Assembly (NCBI GenBank): GCA_963665195.1 | Contig: OY762070.1 | Coordinates: 1,116,001 to 1,180,000 of the forward strand | Source: VXYL01 sp963665195 | GTDB lineage: Bacteria > Pseudomonadota > Gammaproteobacteria > Pseudomonadales > Azotimanducaceae | Reading direction: 5' to 3' | Length of the DNA stretch: 64,000 nucleotides | Shown: one piece after another, positions 16,700 through 24,875 of the stretch | Position numbering within the stretch: the stretch's first letter is position 1 | Layout of the letters: every line of letters begins with the position of its first letter | Notes under the pieces: generated by a model | What the model was told of the DNA's origin: nothing | The model's database searches: none | What the model saw: the letters and a program-made list of their open reading frames with translations, nothing else | Position numbers and translations under genes: made by a program

Positions 16700-19210
16700 A
16701 TGCCCGCCGCGACTGCCGCTCCCGCCCTCGATGGCGTCCGCGTCGTCGACTTAAGCCGCAACGTCGCCGGCCCCTACGCCAGCTACCTGCTCGCCCAGTA
16801 CGGCGCCGACGTGATCAAGATCGAGCCGCCGGGCGGCGATCCCAGCCGCGGCTTCGGGCCGTTTCCGAACGCCGCGCCGAACCCGGAGTGCTCCGGACTC
16901 TTCCTGCATCTGAATCGCAACAAGCGCTCGGTCGTGCTCGATGCCGAGCGCGACGGCGACCGCATCCGCCAGCTCGCCGGGCAGGCCGACATCCTGTTCG
17001 AGGACTACCGCCCCGGCGAGGCGGCGCGCTGGGGATGGGGCTTCGCGGCGCTTGCGGACATCAATCCCGCTCTGGTGATGGCGTCCATCACGCCCTTCGG
17101 CCAGACCGGCCCCTACCGGGACTATCGCGGCAGCGAACTCACGTTGCAGGCGATCGGCGGGCCGCTCGTCGCCAACGGCCATGCCGACCGCGAGCCGCTG
17201 AAGCTCGGCGGCCACTACGCGCACTACCACGCCGGGCTGACCGCGGCCCTTGCCGCGCTGATGGCCCAGCGCCGCGCCGAGCAGATCGGCATCGGCGACT
17301 GGATCGACCTGTCCGTCTACGAATGCCAGGCGGGCTGCCGCGATCGGCGCACGATCCAGCTCACCGTGGCCTCCTACACTGGCAAGTGCGGCGGCCGGCT
17401 CACCGGCGTCAGGCGCACCTTCGGCGTCGGCGTGCGCCGTTGCGCCGACGGCTACGTCAACATCATGGGCGCCGGCGCCAAGCGGCTGCCGAGGCTGCTC
17501 GCCATGATCGAAGCGCCGGCAGCGGAGCAGGTGGACCCCCTGAATATCGAGCCGGCCCAGCGCGAAGAGCTGGAGCTCCGCTATTCCCAATGGCTCGCCG
17601 CTCGACCCAAGCGGGAAGCCGTGCAGCAAGCCCAGGCGCACGGCCTGCTGGCGGGCGCGTTCAACACCATCGCGGACGTGGTCGCCGATCCCCACTATCG
17701 ACAGCGCGGCGCATGGGACGAGATCGACCACCCGGTGGCCGGTCGGCTCACCTACCCGGGACGGCCGCTTAAGATGTCCGCCGCGCCACGCGCGAAACCG
17801 ACCCGCGCACCGCTCCTGAACGAACATGCCGGCGCGGTCTTCCCTGCCCGATCCCGGCCCCGCTGCGCCGCATCAAAGCCCGGCGGGGACTTGCCGCTGC
17901 CGCTCGCGGGCATCCGCGTCGCCGAGATCACCGTGGTCTGGGCCGGACCGCACGTCACGCAGCTGCTAGCCGAATGGGGCGCCGACGTGATCCGCGTCGA
18001 GCCCGCCAACCGCGTGCAGCCGTTCACCCGCGGCATGGAGCAGGTGCCGACGCCGGCGCGGGCGCGCGAACTGCTCGAGCGCGGCGCCCCGGTGGGCTAT
18101 CCCGACGGCGACCCGGGGCCGGATCCGTGGAACCGCAGCGCGGCGTTCAACTCGCACGCCCGCAACAAGCGCTCGATGACTTGCGACATCATGACGCCGG
18201 AGGGTCGCGCCGCCGTGCTGCGACTGGCGGCGCACTGCGATGTGCTGGTGGAGAACAACGTCCCGGAGACCATCGACAAGGCCGGGCTCGACTTCTCGGC
18301 CCTGGCCCGCGTCAACCCGCGCCTGGTCATGCTGCGCATGCCGGCCTTCGCGCTCGATGGCCCATACCGCAACTTCCGCGCCTTCGGCCTGCATGTCGAG
18401 GCGATGGTGGGCCATACCTTGCTGCGCGGCTATCCGGACGCGGGGCCGGAAGTGCTCAGCGAGTCGCTGGCGAGCGATGGGATCTCCGGGGTGCAAGGCG
18501 CGTTCGCCGTCATGCTGGCGCTGCGCGACAGGGACCGAACAGGCAAGGGCCAGCTCATCGAACTGCCGCTGACGGAAGGCTTCCTGCCCGTGCTCGGCGA
18601 GTACATTATGGACGCGACGATGAACGGCCGCGACACCCCGCCGCAGGGCAACGCGCACCGCCACCACGCGCCGCACGACGTCTATCCGTGCCGGGGCGCA
18701 GACGACTGGATCGCCATCGACGTGGCCACGGACGCCGAGTTCGCCGCGCTCTGCGAAGCACTCGGCGTCGCTACGGCCGCGACCGACTCGCGCTTCGCGA
18801 CGGCGCCCGCTCGGCGCGCCAACGTCGCCGCGCTCGATGCCCTCATCGCCGCGGCGTGCCGCCCGCGCGACAAGGAAGCGCTGTTCCATGAACTGCAGGC
18901 CGCCGGCGTCTGCGCGGCGCCTACGCGCAACGCCGTCGAGGCGCTCGCGGACCCGCATCTGAATGCGCGCGGCTTCTTCGAGACGCTGCCCACCGCGGAC
19001 GCGGGCAAGCCGTTCCGCTACCCGGGACTGACGTTGCGCATGCAGCGCACGCCCAACGCCCTGCGCACGCCGCCAGTGCGGCTCGGCGAGCACAACGGGG
19101 AGATATACCGCGACCTCTTGGGCTACTCGACCGAAGAGCTGGCAGAACTCGAAGCGCGCAGCCTGGTCGGCACGAGATTCCCGAAGAGCATCTGGCAGCC
19201 GCCCGAGTAG
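16700..19210 (+). CDS. Tandem CaiB/BaiF (family III) CoA-transferase, two-domain fusion
   Basis: 836 aa, about twice the normal ~400 aa length. Domain 1 (~10-390) opens LDGVRVVDLSRNVAGPYAS and has YGADVIKIEPPGGDPSRG. Domain 2 (~398-836) opens LAGIRVAEITVVWAGPHVT with WGADVIRVEPANR and RNKRSMTCDI. The acidic residue of the active-site strand is Glu in both halves (SVYECQ and PLTEG). Family III transferases move CoA between carboxylic acids. ATG 16700 gives the natural N-terminus. A GC-rich hairpin follows the stop. Substrates are unknown; tandem enzymes occur in aromatic or sterol-like acid catabolism, but I see no supporting neighbours. Confidence 0.88.
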   Translation: MPAATAAPALDGVRVVDLSRNVAGPYASYLLAQYGADVIKIEPPGGDPSRGFGPFPNAAPNPECSGLFLHLNRNKRSVVLDAERDGDRIRQLAGQADILFEDYRPGEAARWGWGFAALADINPALVMASITPFGQTGPYRDYRGSELTLQAIGGPLVANGHADREPLKLGGHYAHYHAGLTAALAALMAQRRAEQIGIGDWIDLSVYECQAGCRDRRTIQLTVASYTGKCGGRLTGVRRTFGVGVRRCADGYVNIMGAGAKRLPRLLAMIEAPAAEQVDPLNIEPAQREELELRYSQWLAARPKREAVQQAQAHGLLAGAFNTIADVVADPHYRQRGAWDEIDHPVAGRLTYPGRPLKMSAAPRAKPTRAPLLNEHAGAVFPARSRPRCAASKPGGDLPLPLAGIRVAEITVVWAGPHVTQLLAEWGADVIRVEPANRVQPFTRGMEQVPTPARARELLERGAPVGYPDGDPGPDPWNRSAAFNSHARNKRSMTCDIMTPEGRAAVLRLAAHCDVLVENNVPETIDKAGLDFSALARVNPRLVMLRMPAFALDGPYRNFRAFGLHVEAMVGHTLLRGYPDAGPEVLSESLASDGISGVQGAFAVMLALRDRDRTGKGQLIELPLTEGFLPVLGEYIMDATMNGRDTPPQGNAHRHHAPHDVYPCRGADDWIAIDVATDAEFAALCEALGVATAATDSRFATAPARRANVAALDALIAAACRPRDKEALFHELQAAGVCAAPTRNAVEALADPHLNARGFFETLPTADAGKPFRYPGLTLRMQRTPNALRTPPVRLGEHNGEIYRDLLGYSTEELAELEARSLVGTRFPKSIWQPPE

Positions 19211-19213
19211 GTC

Positions 19214-19241
19214 GCCGGGGGCCGGCAGCGCCGGACCCGGC
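19214..19241. terminator. GC-rich hairpin after the CoA-transferase gene
   Basis: Nested inverted repeat: outer GCCGGG/CCCGGC and inner CCGG/CCGG around CAGCG. It fills the gap between the stop at 19210 and the convergent stop at 19242. No T-run; a bidirectional terminator is inferred from position. Confidence 0.45.
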
Positions 19242-19589
19242 TCATGCGCGCTCGGCGAACCAGCGGTCCACATGAGACGCCGCCACGCGCGCGGTCGCGG
19301 CGAGCAGTTCCCGCAAGCCATCAAGGCCGACCGCGCCGCAGGCCTGCGCCAGCGTCGTCTGCGCCTCGGCGGGCAGCGCGGCCGGCGCCGCGTCCACCGC
19401 GGCGACGCGCATGAAGCCGTCGAAGTTCTGCCACAGGCGGGCCGCATCGGCGCGGCCCACCAGACGGGCGCGGGCGATGCGCGCGGTCTCGGCATCGACG
19501 GCCTCGTCTTCTTCGATCACGAGGCATGTGAACTCGCGGCTCTTGAGGCTGGCCGCACAGGATCGGTTTGGCAGGCACTCGTCCCGCAT
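19242..19589 (-). CDS. Hypothetical protein
   Basis: 115 aa, unrecognised. Starts MRDECLPNRSCAASLKSREF, then a helical, alanine-rich body (TARIARARLVGRADAARLW, LDGLRELLAATARVAAS). No signal peptide or membrane helix. It is convergent with the CoA transferase and divergent from nuoG, so it is transcribed alone. Start codon uncertain; coding status is supported only by the amphipathic pattern and the lack of a competing frame. Confidence 0.5.
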   Translation of the reverse strand: MRDECLPNRSCAASLKSREFTCLVIEEDEAVDAETARIARARLVGRADAARLWQNFDGFMRVAAVDAAPAALPAEAQTTLAQACGAVGLDGLRELLAATARVAASHVDRWFAERA

Positions 19590-19623
19590 GCTGGCGCTTT
19601 CCCCGTTGCCTGCCTACGCACTC

Positions 19624-19652
19624 TTGCCCCTAGCGCCCTGCCTCTGTATGGT
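19624..19652 (+). promoter_or_regulatory. Candidate sigma-70 promoter for nuoG-N
   Basis: TTGCCC (19624-19629) and TATGGT (19647-19652) are spaced by exactly 17 bases, each matching 4 of 6 consensus positions. They lie about 150 bases upstream of the nuoG ATG in the 213-bp gap before the complex I cluster, the only place an operon promoter would fit. Confidence 0.35.
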
Positions 19653-19802
19653 GCGCACCTTCGCGCCGCGGCGCCGGTCCCGGACGGACTGTGCCGGGGA
19701 ACGGGGAGTCCTTAAGGCGCGAATGCACCGTGGCCATGCGGCTCGCGGGGAGCCGCGATCGCGATGATCGGCGACTTTGGAATGGGAGGAGCGCGTCGAC
19801 AC

Positions 19803-22511
19803 ATGGCCAGAGTGAATATCGACGGCAAGGACTACGAGCTTCCCGCCGGTCAGAACCTCCTCCACGCCTGCCTCTCCGAGCACCTCGAGGTGCCCTACTT
19901 CTGCTGGCATCCCGCCATGGGCTCCGTCGGCTCCTGTCGCCTATGCGCCGTCATCCAGTACGCCGACGAGGCGGATCAGCGCGGCCGGCTGCAGATGGCC
20001 TGCATGATGTCCGTGCAGGACGGCATGAGGGTCTCGGTCGGCGCGGCCTTCGCTGCGGACTTCCGCAAGCAGGTGATCGAATGGCTGATGGAGAACCATC
20101 CGCACGACTGCCCGGTGTGCGAGGAAGGCGGCGAGTGCCATCTGCAGGACATGACCGTCATGACCGGCCATTCCATGCGCCGCTACGAAGGCCAGAAGCG
20201 CACTTGGCGAAACCAGTATCTCGGCCCCTTCGTCGGCCACGAGATGAACCGCTGCATCACCTGCTACCGCTGCGTGCGCTACTACCGGGACTATGCCGGC
20301 GGCAAGGATCTCGACGCCTTCGGTTCACGCTCGCGCATGTTCTTCGGGCGTCAGGAAGACGGCGTGCTCGACAGCGAGTTCGCCGGCAATCTGGTTGAGG
20401 TCTGCCCGACCGGGGTCTTCACCGACAAGCCGTTCTCCAAGGTCTATACGCGCAAGTGGGACCTGCAGTCGGCGCCTTCCGTCTGCCCGCACTGCTCGGT
20501 GGGCTGCAACACGTTCCCCGCCGAGCGCTACGGGGTGCTCAAGCGGGTCCACAACCGCTATCACGGCGAGGTGAACGGCTACTTCCTCTGCGACCGCGGG
20601 CGCTACGGCTCGCATTTCGTCAACCACGAAAAGCGCTTGCGCCACGCTGGGGTGCGGGCCGAAGACGGCGTCTTCGAGGCATCGGGGGCCTCGGCCGCGG
20701 TCGCCGCGGCAGCGGAGCGCCTGGGCGGCGACGTCGTCGTGGGCATCGGCTCGCCGCGCGCATCCGTGGAGGCGAACTTCGCGCTCAAGCAGCTGGTCGG
20801 GGCCGAGAACTTCTGCCCGGGCTTCGCCGATGACGAAGCCGAGACGATGGCGGCGGTGCTCGACGTCTACCGCGCCGGGGGCTTCCGCATCCCGTCGATC
20901 ACGGACATCGAGCAGGCCGATGCCGTGCTGATCCTCGGCGAGGACATCTCCAATACCGCAGCGCGCCTGGCGCTCGCCGTGCGCCAGGCCGCGCGCGGCG
21001 TCAGCTTCGACATGGCCAAGGCGGCCGGCGTCCCCGAGTGGCAGGACGCCGGGGTGCGCGGTCACGGCCAGGCCAACAGAAGCCCGCTCTACATCGCCTC
21101 GGCCGCTTCGACACGGCTCGACGAGTTGGCCACCGCAGTGCGCCGGGGCGCGGCCGAGGACCTTGCCGGCCAAGGTTTCGCGATCGCCAGGGCGGTGGAC
21201 GGCCATGCCGACCAAGACGAGTTCATCCGCGGCACCGCGCTCGCCCTCGCGCAGGCGCAGAGGCCCCTCGTAATCGCCGGCTGCGGCGCCCGAGAACCTG
21301 GTCTGGTTCGGGCCGCGGCGAACATCGCGTGGGCGCTTGGTCGGCAGAACCGGCCGGCGATGCTCGCCCTCGCAGGGTCCGAAGCGAACAGCTTCGGCGC
21401 GGCGCTGCTCGGCGGCGAGCTGTCGCTGGCCGATGCGGTGGCCCGAATGGAGGACGGCGCTGCCGCAGTGGTGCTGGAAAACGACCTTTCCCGGCGCACG
21501 ACGGCCGACGTGGCGCTCGCCAACGCCGTCGTTCTGGACGTTCTGGAGACGCCCACTGCGGAGGCCGCGGCCGTGGTCCTGCCCGCCGCCGCCTACGCGG
21601 AACAGACGGGCACCTTCGTCAACTACGAATCCCGCGCCCAGCGCTTCTACCAAGTCTTCGAGCCGACCGACGACATCGCCCCGGCGTGGTGCCATCTGGC
21701 CAGCATCGGCGCGGCTCTCGGCCGCGAAGACATGAACTGGGCGAACATCGACGACGTTGCGGTCGCCGCTGCCACCGGCGTCTTCAGCGGCCTCGCCGAA
21801 GTCGCGCCGGACGCGCATTTCCGAGCGCCCGCGCAAAACCGCATCCCGCGCCAGCCGCATCGCTACAGCGGCCGCACCGCCATGCGCGCCGACGTGAGCG
21901 TTCACGAGCCCAAGGCCAGCGTCGATGACGAGACGCCGCTGGCCTACTCCATGGAGGGCCTCAACACCGGCGATCAGCCCGGTGCTGTGGTGCCCTACGT
22001 CTGGTCGCCGGGGTGGAATTCCAACCAGTCCGTGTTCAAGTTCCAGCAGGAGGTCGGCGGCGCATTGGCCGGCGGCGACCCGGGGGCGCGCCTGATCTCC
22101 GACGCGCCGCCGGGCGAAGCGCCCCGCGACTTCGCCCTCCGCGAACGCAGCGAACCGGCGGCCGCGCACAACGGCACCTTCGCCGCCGCCCGCCTGGCCT
22201 GCGTCTTCGGCAGCGACGAGCTCTCCGCCGCTTCCGCCCCCATCCTCGAACGCACGCCGGCGCCGTTCGCGGCGCTCAACCCGAGCGACGCCAAGCGCAT
22301 CGGCGTTGCCGATGGCGGCGGTGTCCGCATCGCCGAGCTGGACGCCAGCGTGGAAGTGCGCCTCGATGCCGAAGTCGCGCCGGGCGTGGTCGGCATCGCC
22401 CAAGGATTGCCGGGAGCTGCCCTCCTCACCACCGCGACCGTCGAAATTGCCGCGGATCCGGACTTCGTCCGGCGCCCTGGCGGCGACCCCAACGTCATCG
22501 CCAAGGGCTAG
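19803..22511 (+). CDS. nuoG: NADH-quinone oxidoreductase subunit G
   Basis: 902 aa, near the E. coli length. ATG 19803 gives MARVNIDGKDYELPAGQ; GGAGGA lies 12 bases upstream (an in-frame ATG at 19764 is less likely). [2Fe-2S] ligands are C34, C45, C48 and C67. The N5 cluster uses H-x3-C-x2-C-x5-C at 99-112, and N4 ligands are in RCITCYRCVRYYRD and VEVCPTG. A further C-x2-C-x3-C-x27-C set starting at VCPHCSVGC binds the extra N7 cluster known from E. coli-type NuoG. The long molybdopterin-oxidoreductase-like region follows. Peripheral arm electron transfer subunit. First gene of the cluster here, with no nuoF upstream. Confidence 0.96.
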   Translation: MARVNIDGKDYELPAGQNLLHACLSEHLEVPYFCWHPAMGSVGSCRLCAVIQYADEADQRGRLQMACMMSVQDGMRVSVGAAFAADFRKQVIEWLMENHPHDCPVCEEGGECHLQDMTVMTGHSMRRYEGQKRTWRNQYLGPFVGHEMNRCITCYRCVRYYRDYAGGKDLDAFGSRSRMFFGRQEDGVLDSEFAGNLVEVCPTGVFTDKPFSKVYTRKWDLQSAPSVCPHCSVGCNTFPAERYGVLKRVHNRYHGEVNGYFLCDRGRYGSHFVNHEKRLRHAGVRAEDGVFEASGASAAVAAAAERLGGDVVVGIGSPRASVEANFALKQLVGAENFCPGFADDEAETMAAVLDVYRAGGFRIPSITDIEQADAVLILGEDISNTAARLALAVRQAARGVSFDMAKAAGVPEWQDAGVRGHGQANRSPLYIASAASTRLDELATAVRRGAAEDLAGQGFAIARAVDGHADQDEFIRGTALALAQAQRPLVIAGCGAREPGLVRAAANIAWALGRQNRPAMLALAGSEANSFGAALLGGELSLADAVARMEDGAAAVVLENDLSRRTTADVALANAVVLDVLETPTAEAAAVVLPAAAYAEQTGTFVNYESRAQRFYQVFEPTDDIAPAWCHLASIGAALGREDMNWANIDDVAVAAATGVFSGLAEVAPDAHFRAPAQNRIPRQPHRYSGRTAMRADVSVHEPKASVDDETPLAYSMEGLNTGDQPGAVVPYVWSPGWNSNQSVFKFQQEVGGALAGGDPGARLISDAPPGEAPRDFALRERSEPAAAHNGTFAAARLACVFGSDELSAASAPILERTPAPFAALNPSDAKRIGVADGGGVRIAELDASVEVRLDAEVAPGVVGIAQGLPGAALLTTATVEIAADPDFVRRPGGDPNVIAKG

Positions 22512-22525
22512 CGGGCAAGGCGCGC

Positions 22526-23500
22526 ATGTTCGGCTTCGAGATCAACTGGAGCTACGTGCTCATCCTGCCGCTGGCGGGCGGCACGCTGCTCGCGGTGATG
22601 TTCCTGCAGTGGTGGGAGCGGCGCCTGCTCGGCTGGTGGCAGGATCGGCGCGGGCCCAACCGCGTCGGCTGGTTCGGCGTCCTGCAGGGCGTTGCCGACG
22701 GCATCAAGTTCATGACCAAGGACGACTGGGTGCCGCCGTTCGGCGACCGCGTCTTCTTCGTGCTGGCGCCGGTCATCATCTGCGGTTCGATGCTGCTGAT
22801 CCTCGGCGTCATCCCGTTCGCGCCGGACGTGTTCGTCGCGGACATCAACATCGCCCTTCTGTGGTTCCTCGCCATGTCGTCGCTGGCGGTGTACGGCGTC
22901 CTGCTCGGCGGCTTCGCCAGCAACAACAAGTACGCTCTGCTCGGCAGCCTGCGGGCGGCGGCGCAGATGGTCACCTACGAAGTGTTCATGGGCCTGTCGA
23001 TCATGGGCGTGGTGATCCACGCGGGTTCCTTCAGCCTGGTCGAAATCGTCGAGGCGCAGGCGGACCTGTGGTTCATCTTCCCGCAGTTCCTCGGCTTCGT
23101 GATCTTCTTCATCGCCGGCGTCGCCGAGTCGCACCGCCTGCCCTTCGACCTGCCGGAGGCGGAGCATGAACTCACCGCCGGCTTCCATACCGAGTACTCG
23201 GGCATGAAGTTCGCCCTGATCATGTGCGGCGAGTACGTCGCCGTGATCGCGACCTCGTGCCTCATCGTGCTGCTCTTCTTCGGCGGCTGGATGGTGCCGG
23301 CGTTTCTGCAGTTTCTGCCGCCCGTGGTCTGGTTCGGCATCAAGGTGCTGTTCTTCATCCACGTCTTCGTGCTGCTGCGGGCGGCCATTCCGCGCCCCCG
23401 CTACGACCAGCTCATGAGCCTCGGCTGGAAGGTGCTGCTGCCGCTGACCCTAGTGAACCTGCTGGCGACCGGGCTGATCGTCGGCTTGAGGGAGTTCTGA
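22526..23500 (+). CDS. nuoH: NADH-quinone oxidoreductase subunit H
   Basis: 324 aa, start MFGFEINWSYVLIL (ATG 22526); the frame upstream is nuoG antisense-free shadow. About eight membrane helices. Family signatures are WWERRLLGWWQDRRGPNRVG and AESHRLPFDLPEAEHELT, the acidic loop that lines the quinone cavity. Membrane-arm subunit at the junction with the peripheral arm. Follows nuoG by 14 bases and precedes nuoI by 4. Confidence 0.97.
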   Translation: MFGFEINWSYVLILPLAGGTLLAVMFLQWWERRLLGWWQDRRGPNRVGWFGVLQGVADGIKFMTKDDWVPPFGDRVFFVLAPVIICGSMLLILGVIPFAPDVFVADINIALLWFLAMSSLAVYGVLLGGFASNNKYALLGSLRAAAQMVTYEVFMGLSIMGVVIHAGSFSLVEIVEAQADLWFIFPQFLGFVIFFIAGVAESHRLPFDLPEAEHELTAGFHTEYSGMKFALIMCGEYVAVIATSCLIVLLFFGGWMVPAFLQFLPPVVWFGIKVLFFIHVFVLLRAAIPRPRYDQLMSLGWKVLLPLTLVNLLATGLIVGLREF

Positions 23501-23504
23501 CGCC

Positions 23505-24023
23505 ATGCTGAGCCAGCTTCGCACCCTGTGGACCGTCTTCCAGCACACGTTCATGCGCAACGAGACGGTGCAGTACCCCGAGGAGATGCCCTACCAGGCG
23601 CCGCGCTACCGGGGCCGCATCGTGCTCACCCGGGACCCGGACGGCGAGGAGCGCTGCGTCGCCTGCAACCTCTGCGCGGTCGCCTGTCCGGTGGACTGCA
23701 TCGCCCTGCAGAAGACCGAGCGGGAGGAGGACGGGCGCTGGCTGCCGGAGTTCTTCCGCATCAACTTCTCGCGCTGCATCATGTGCGGCATGTGCGAGGA
23801 GGCCTGCCCCACCTACGCCATCCAGCTCACTCCCGACTTCGAACTCTGCGAATACGACCGCAACAATATGGTCTACGAGAAGGAGCACCTCCTGATCGAC
23901 GGCCCCGGCAAGTACCCGGACTACAGCTTCTGGAAGGTCGCCGGCAAGACCATCGACGGCAAGGGCAAGGGCGAGGCCGCGCGCGAGGCGCCGCCCACCG
24001 ACGTGAGGAGCCTCCTGCCTTGA
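23505..24023 (+). CDS. nuoI: NADH-quinone oxidoreductase subunit I
   Basis: 172 aa. Two [4Fe-4S] binding motifs, CVACNLCAVACPVDCI and CIMCGMCEEACPTYAI, carry clusters N6a and N6b, which pass electrons to N2. Surface-attached peripheral-arm subunit. Its TGA overlaps the TTG start of nuoJ. Confidence 0.97.
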   Translation: MLSQLRTLWTVFQHTFMRNETVQYPEEMPYQAPRYRGRIVLTRDPDGEERCVACNLCAVACPVDCIALQKTEREEDGRWLPEFFRINFSRCIMCGMCEEACPTYAIQLTPDFELCEYDRNNMVYEKEHLLIDGPGKYPDYSFWKVAGKTIDGKGKGEAAREAPPTDVRSLLP

Positions 24024-24544
24024 CGGCCGAACTCCTCGCCTTCTGGATTCCCGCCATCATCGCCGTCGCGTCGACGGCGCTGGTGGTGACCAATCGCAAC
24101 GCATCCCATGCGCTGGTCTATCTGGTGGTGTCGCTGCTCGCCGTCGCAGTGATTTTCTTCGTCCTCGGCGCGCCGTTCGCGGCGGCGCTGGAGGTGGTGG
24201 TGTACGCCGGCGCCATCGTCGTGCTGTTCCTGTTCGTGGTGATGATGCTCAACCTCGGCCGCTCGTCCGTGCTGCGCGAGAGCCGCTGGCTGCGGCCGGG
24301 GATGTGGGTACTGCCCGGCATTCTGACGGCCGTCCTGCTATTCGCCTTCATGTACGCGTTCGCGCATTACGAGGCGGTAGAGACGAGCGGCACGATGGTG
24401 GGGCCGGGGGCCGTCGGGAAGGCGCTGTTCGGGGCCGGACCGTATCTCCTGGCGGTCGAGCTCGCCGGCTTCCTGCTGCTGGCCGCGCTGGTCGGCGCCT
24501 ACCACCTCGGCCGCCGCTACCTCGACGAACGGCGCACGGAGTAG
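24020..24544 (+). CDS. nuoJ: NADH-quinone oxidoreductase subunit J
   Basis: 174 aa. The best start is TTG 24020, overlapping the nuoI stop (TTGA) behind a GAGGAG ribosome site; there is no ATG at a sensible place. Five membrane helices; the conserved stretch ALEVVVYAGAIVVLFLFVVM (TM3 with its pi-bulge region) is present. Membrane arm subunit. Confidence 0.95.
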   Translation: MTAELLAFWIPAIIAVASTALVVTNRNASHALVYLVVSLLAVAVIFFVLGAPFAAALEVVVYAGAIVVLFLFVVMMLNLGRSSVLRESRWLRPGMWVLPGILTAVLLFAFMYAFAHYEAVETSGTMVGPGAVGKALFGAGPYLLAVELAGFLLLAALVGAYHLGRRYLDERRTE

Positions 24545-24553
24545 GCGCCGCCC

Positions 24554-24865
24554 GTGGCCATCGAGATCTCCATCTTCCATGTGCTGACGCTGGCGGGAGT
24601 GCTGTTCCTGCTCGGCCTGCTCGGCGTCCTGGTGCGGCGCAACATCATCTTCCTGCTGATGTCCTTGGAGGTGATGATGAATGCCGCCGGCCTCGCCTTC
24701 ATCGCCGCCGGCGCGCGCTGGGGAATGCCGGACGGGCAGATCATGTTCATGCTGATCCTCGCGCTCGCGGCTGCCGAAGTGGCGGTCGCCTTGGGCCTGG
24801 TGCTGCAGATCTCGCGGCGCTTCGACAGTCTCGACGTCGATGCCGCGAGCGAGATGAGCGGCTAG
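24554..24865 (+). CDS. nuoK: NADH-quinone oxidoreductase subunit K
   Basis: 103 aa, GTG start at 24554. Three membrane helices; the two conserved Glu residues of the proton path are in LMSLEVMMNAAG and LAAAEVAVALGL. Antiporter-like (MrpC-type) membrane subunit. Confidence 0.96.
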   Translation: MAIEISIFHVLTLAGVLFLLGLLGVLVRRNIIFLLMSLEVMMNAAGLAFIAAGARWGMPDGQIMFMLILALAAAEVAVALGLVLQISRRFDSLDVDAASEMSG

Positions 24866-24875
24866 GGGGCGGCGA

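Noticed and set aside
20325..22403. 692-codon open frame on the minus strand opposite nuoG
   Set aside because: GC-rich antisense shadow; NuoG on the plus strand has every cluster-binding residue and full family length.
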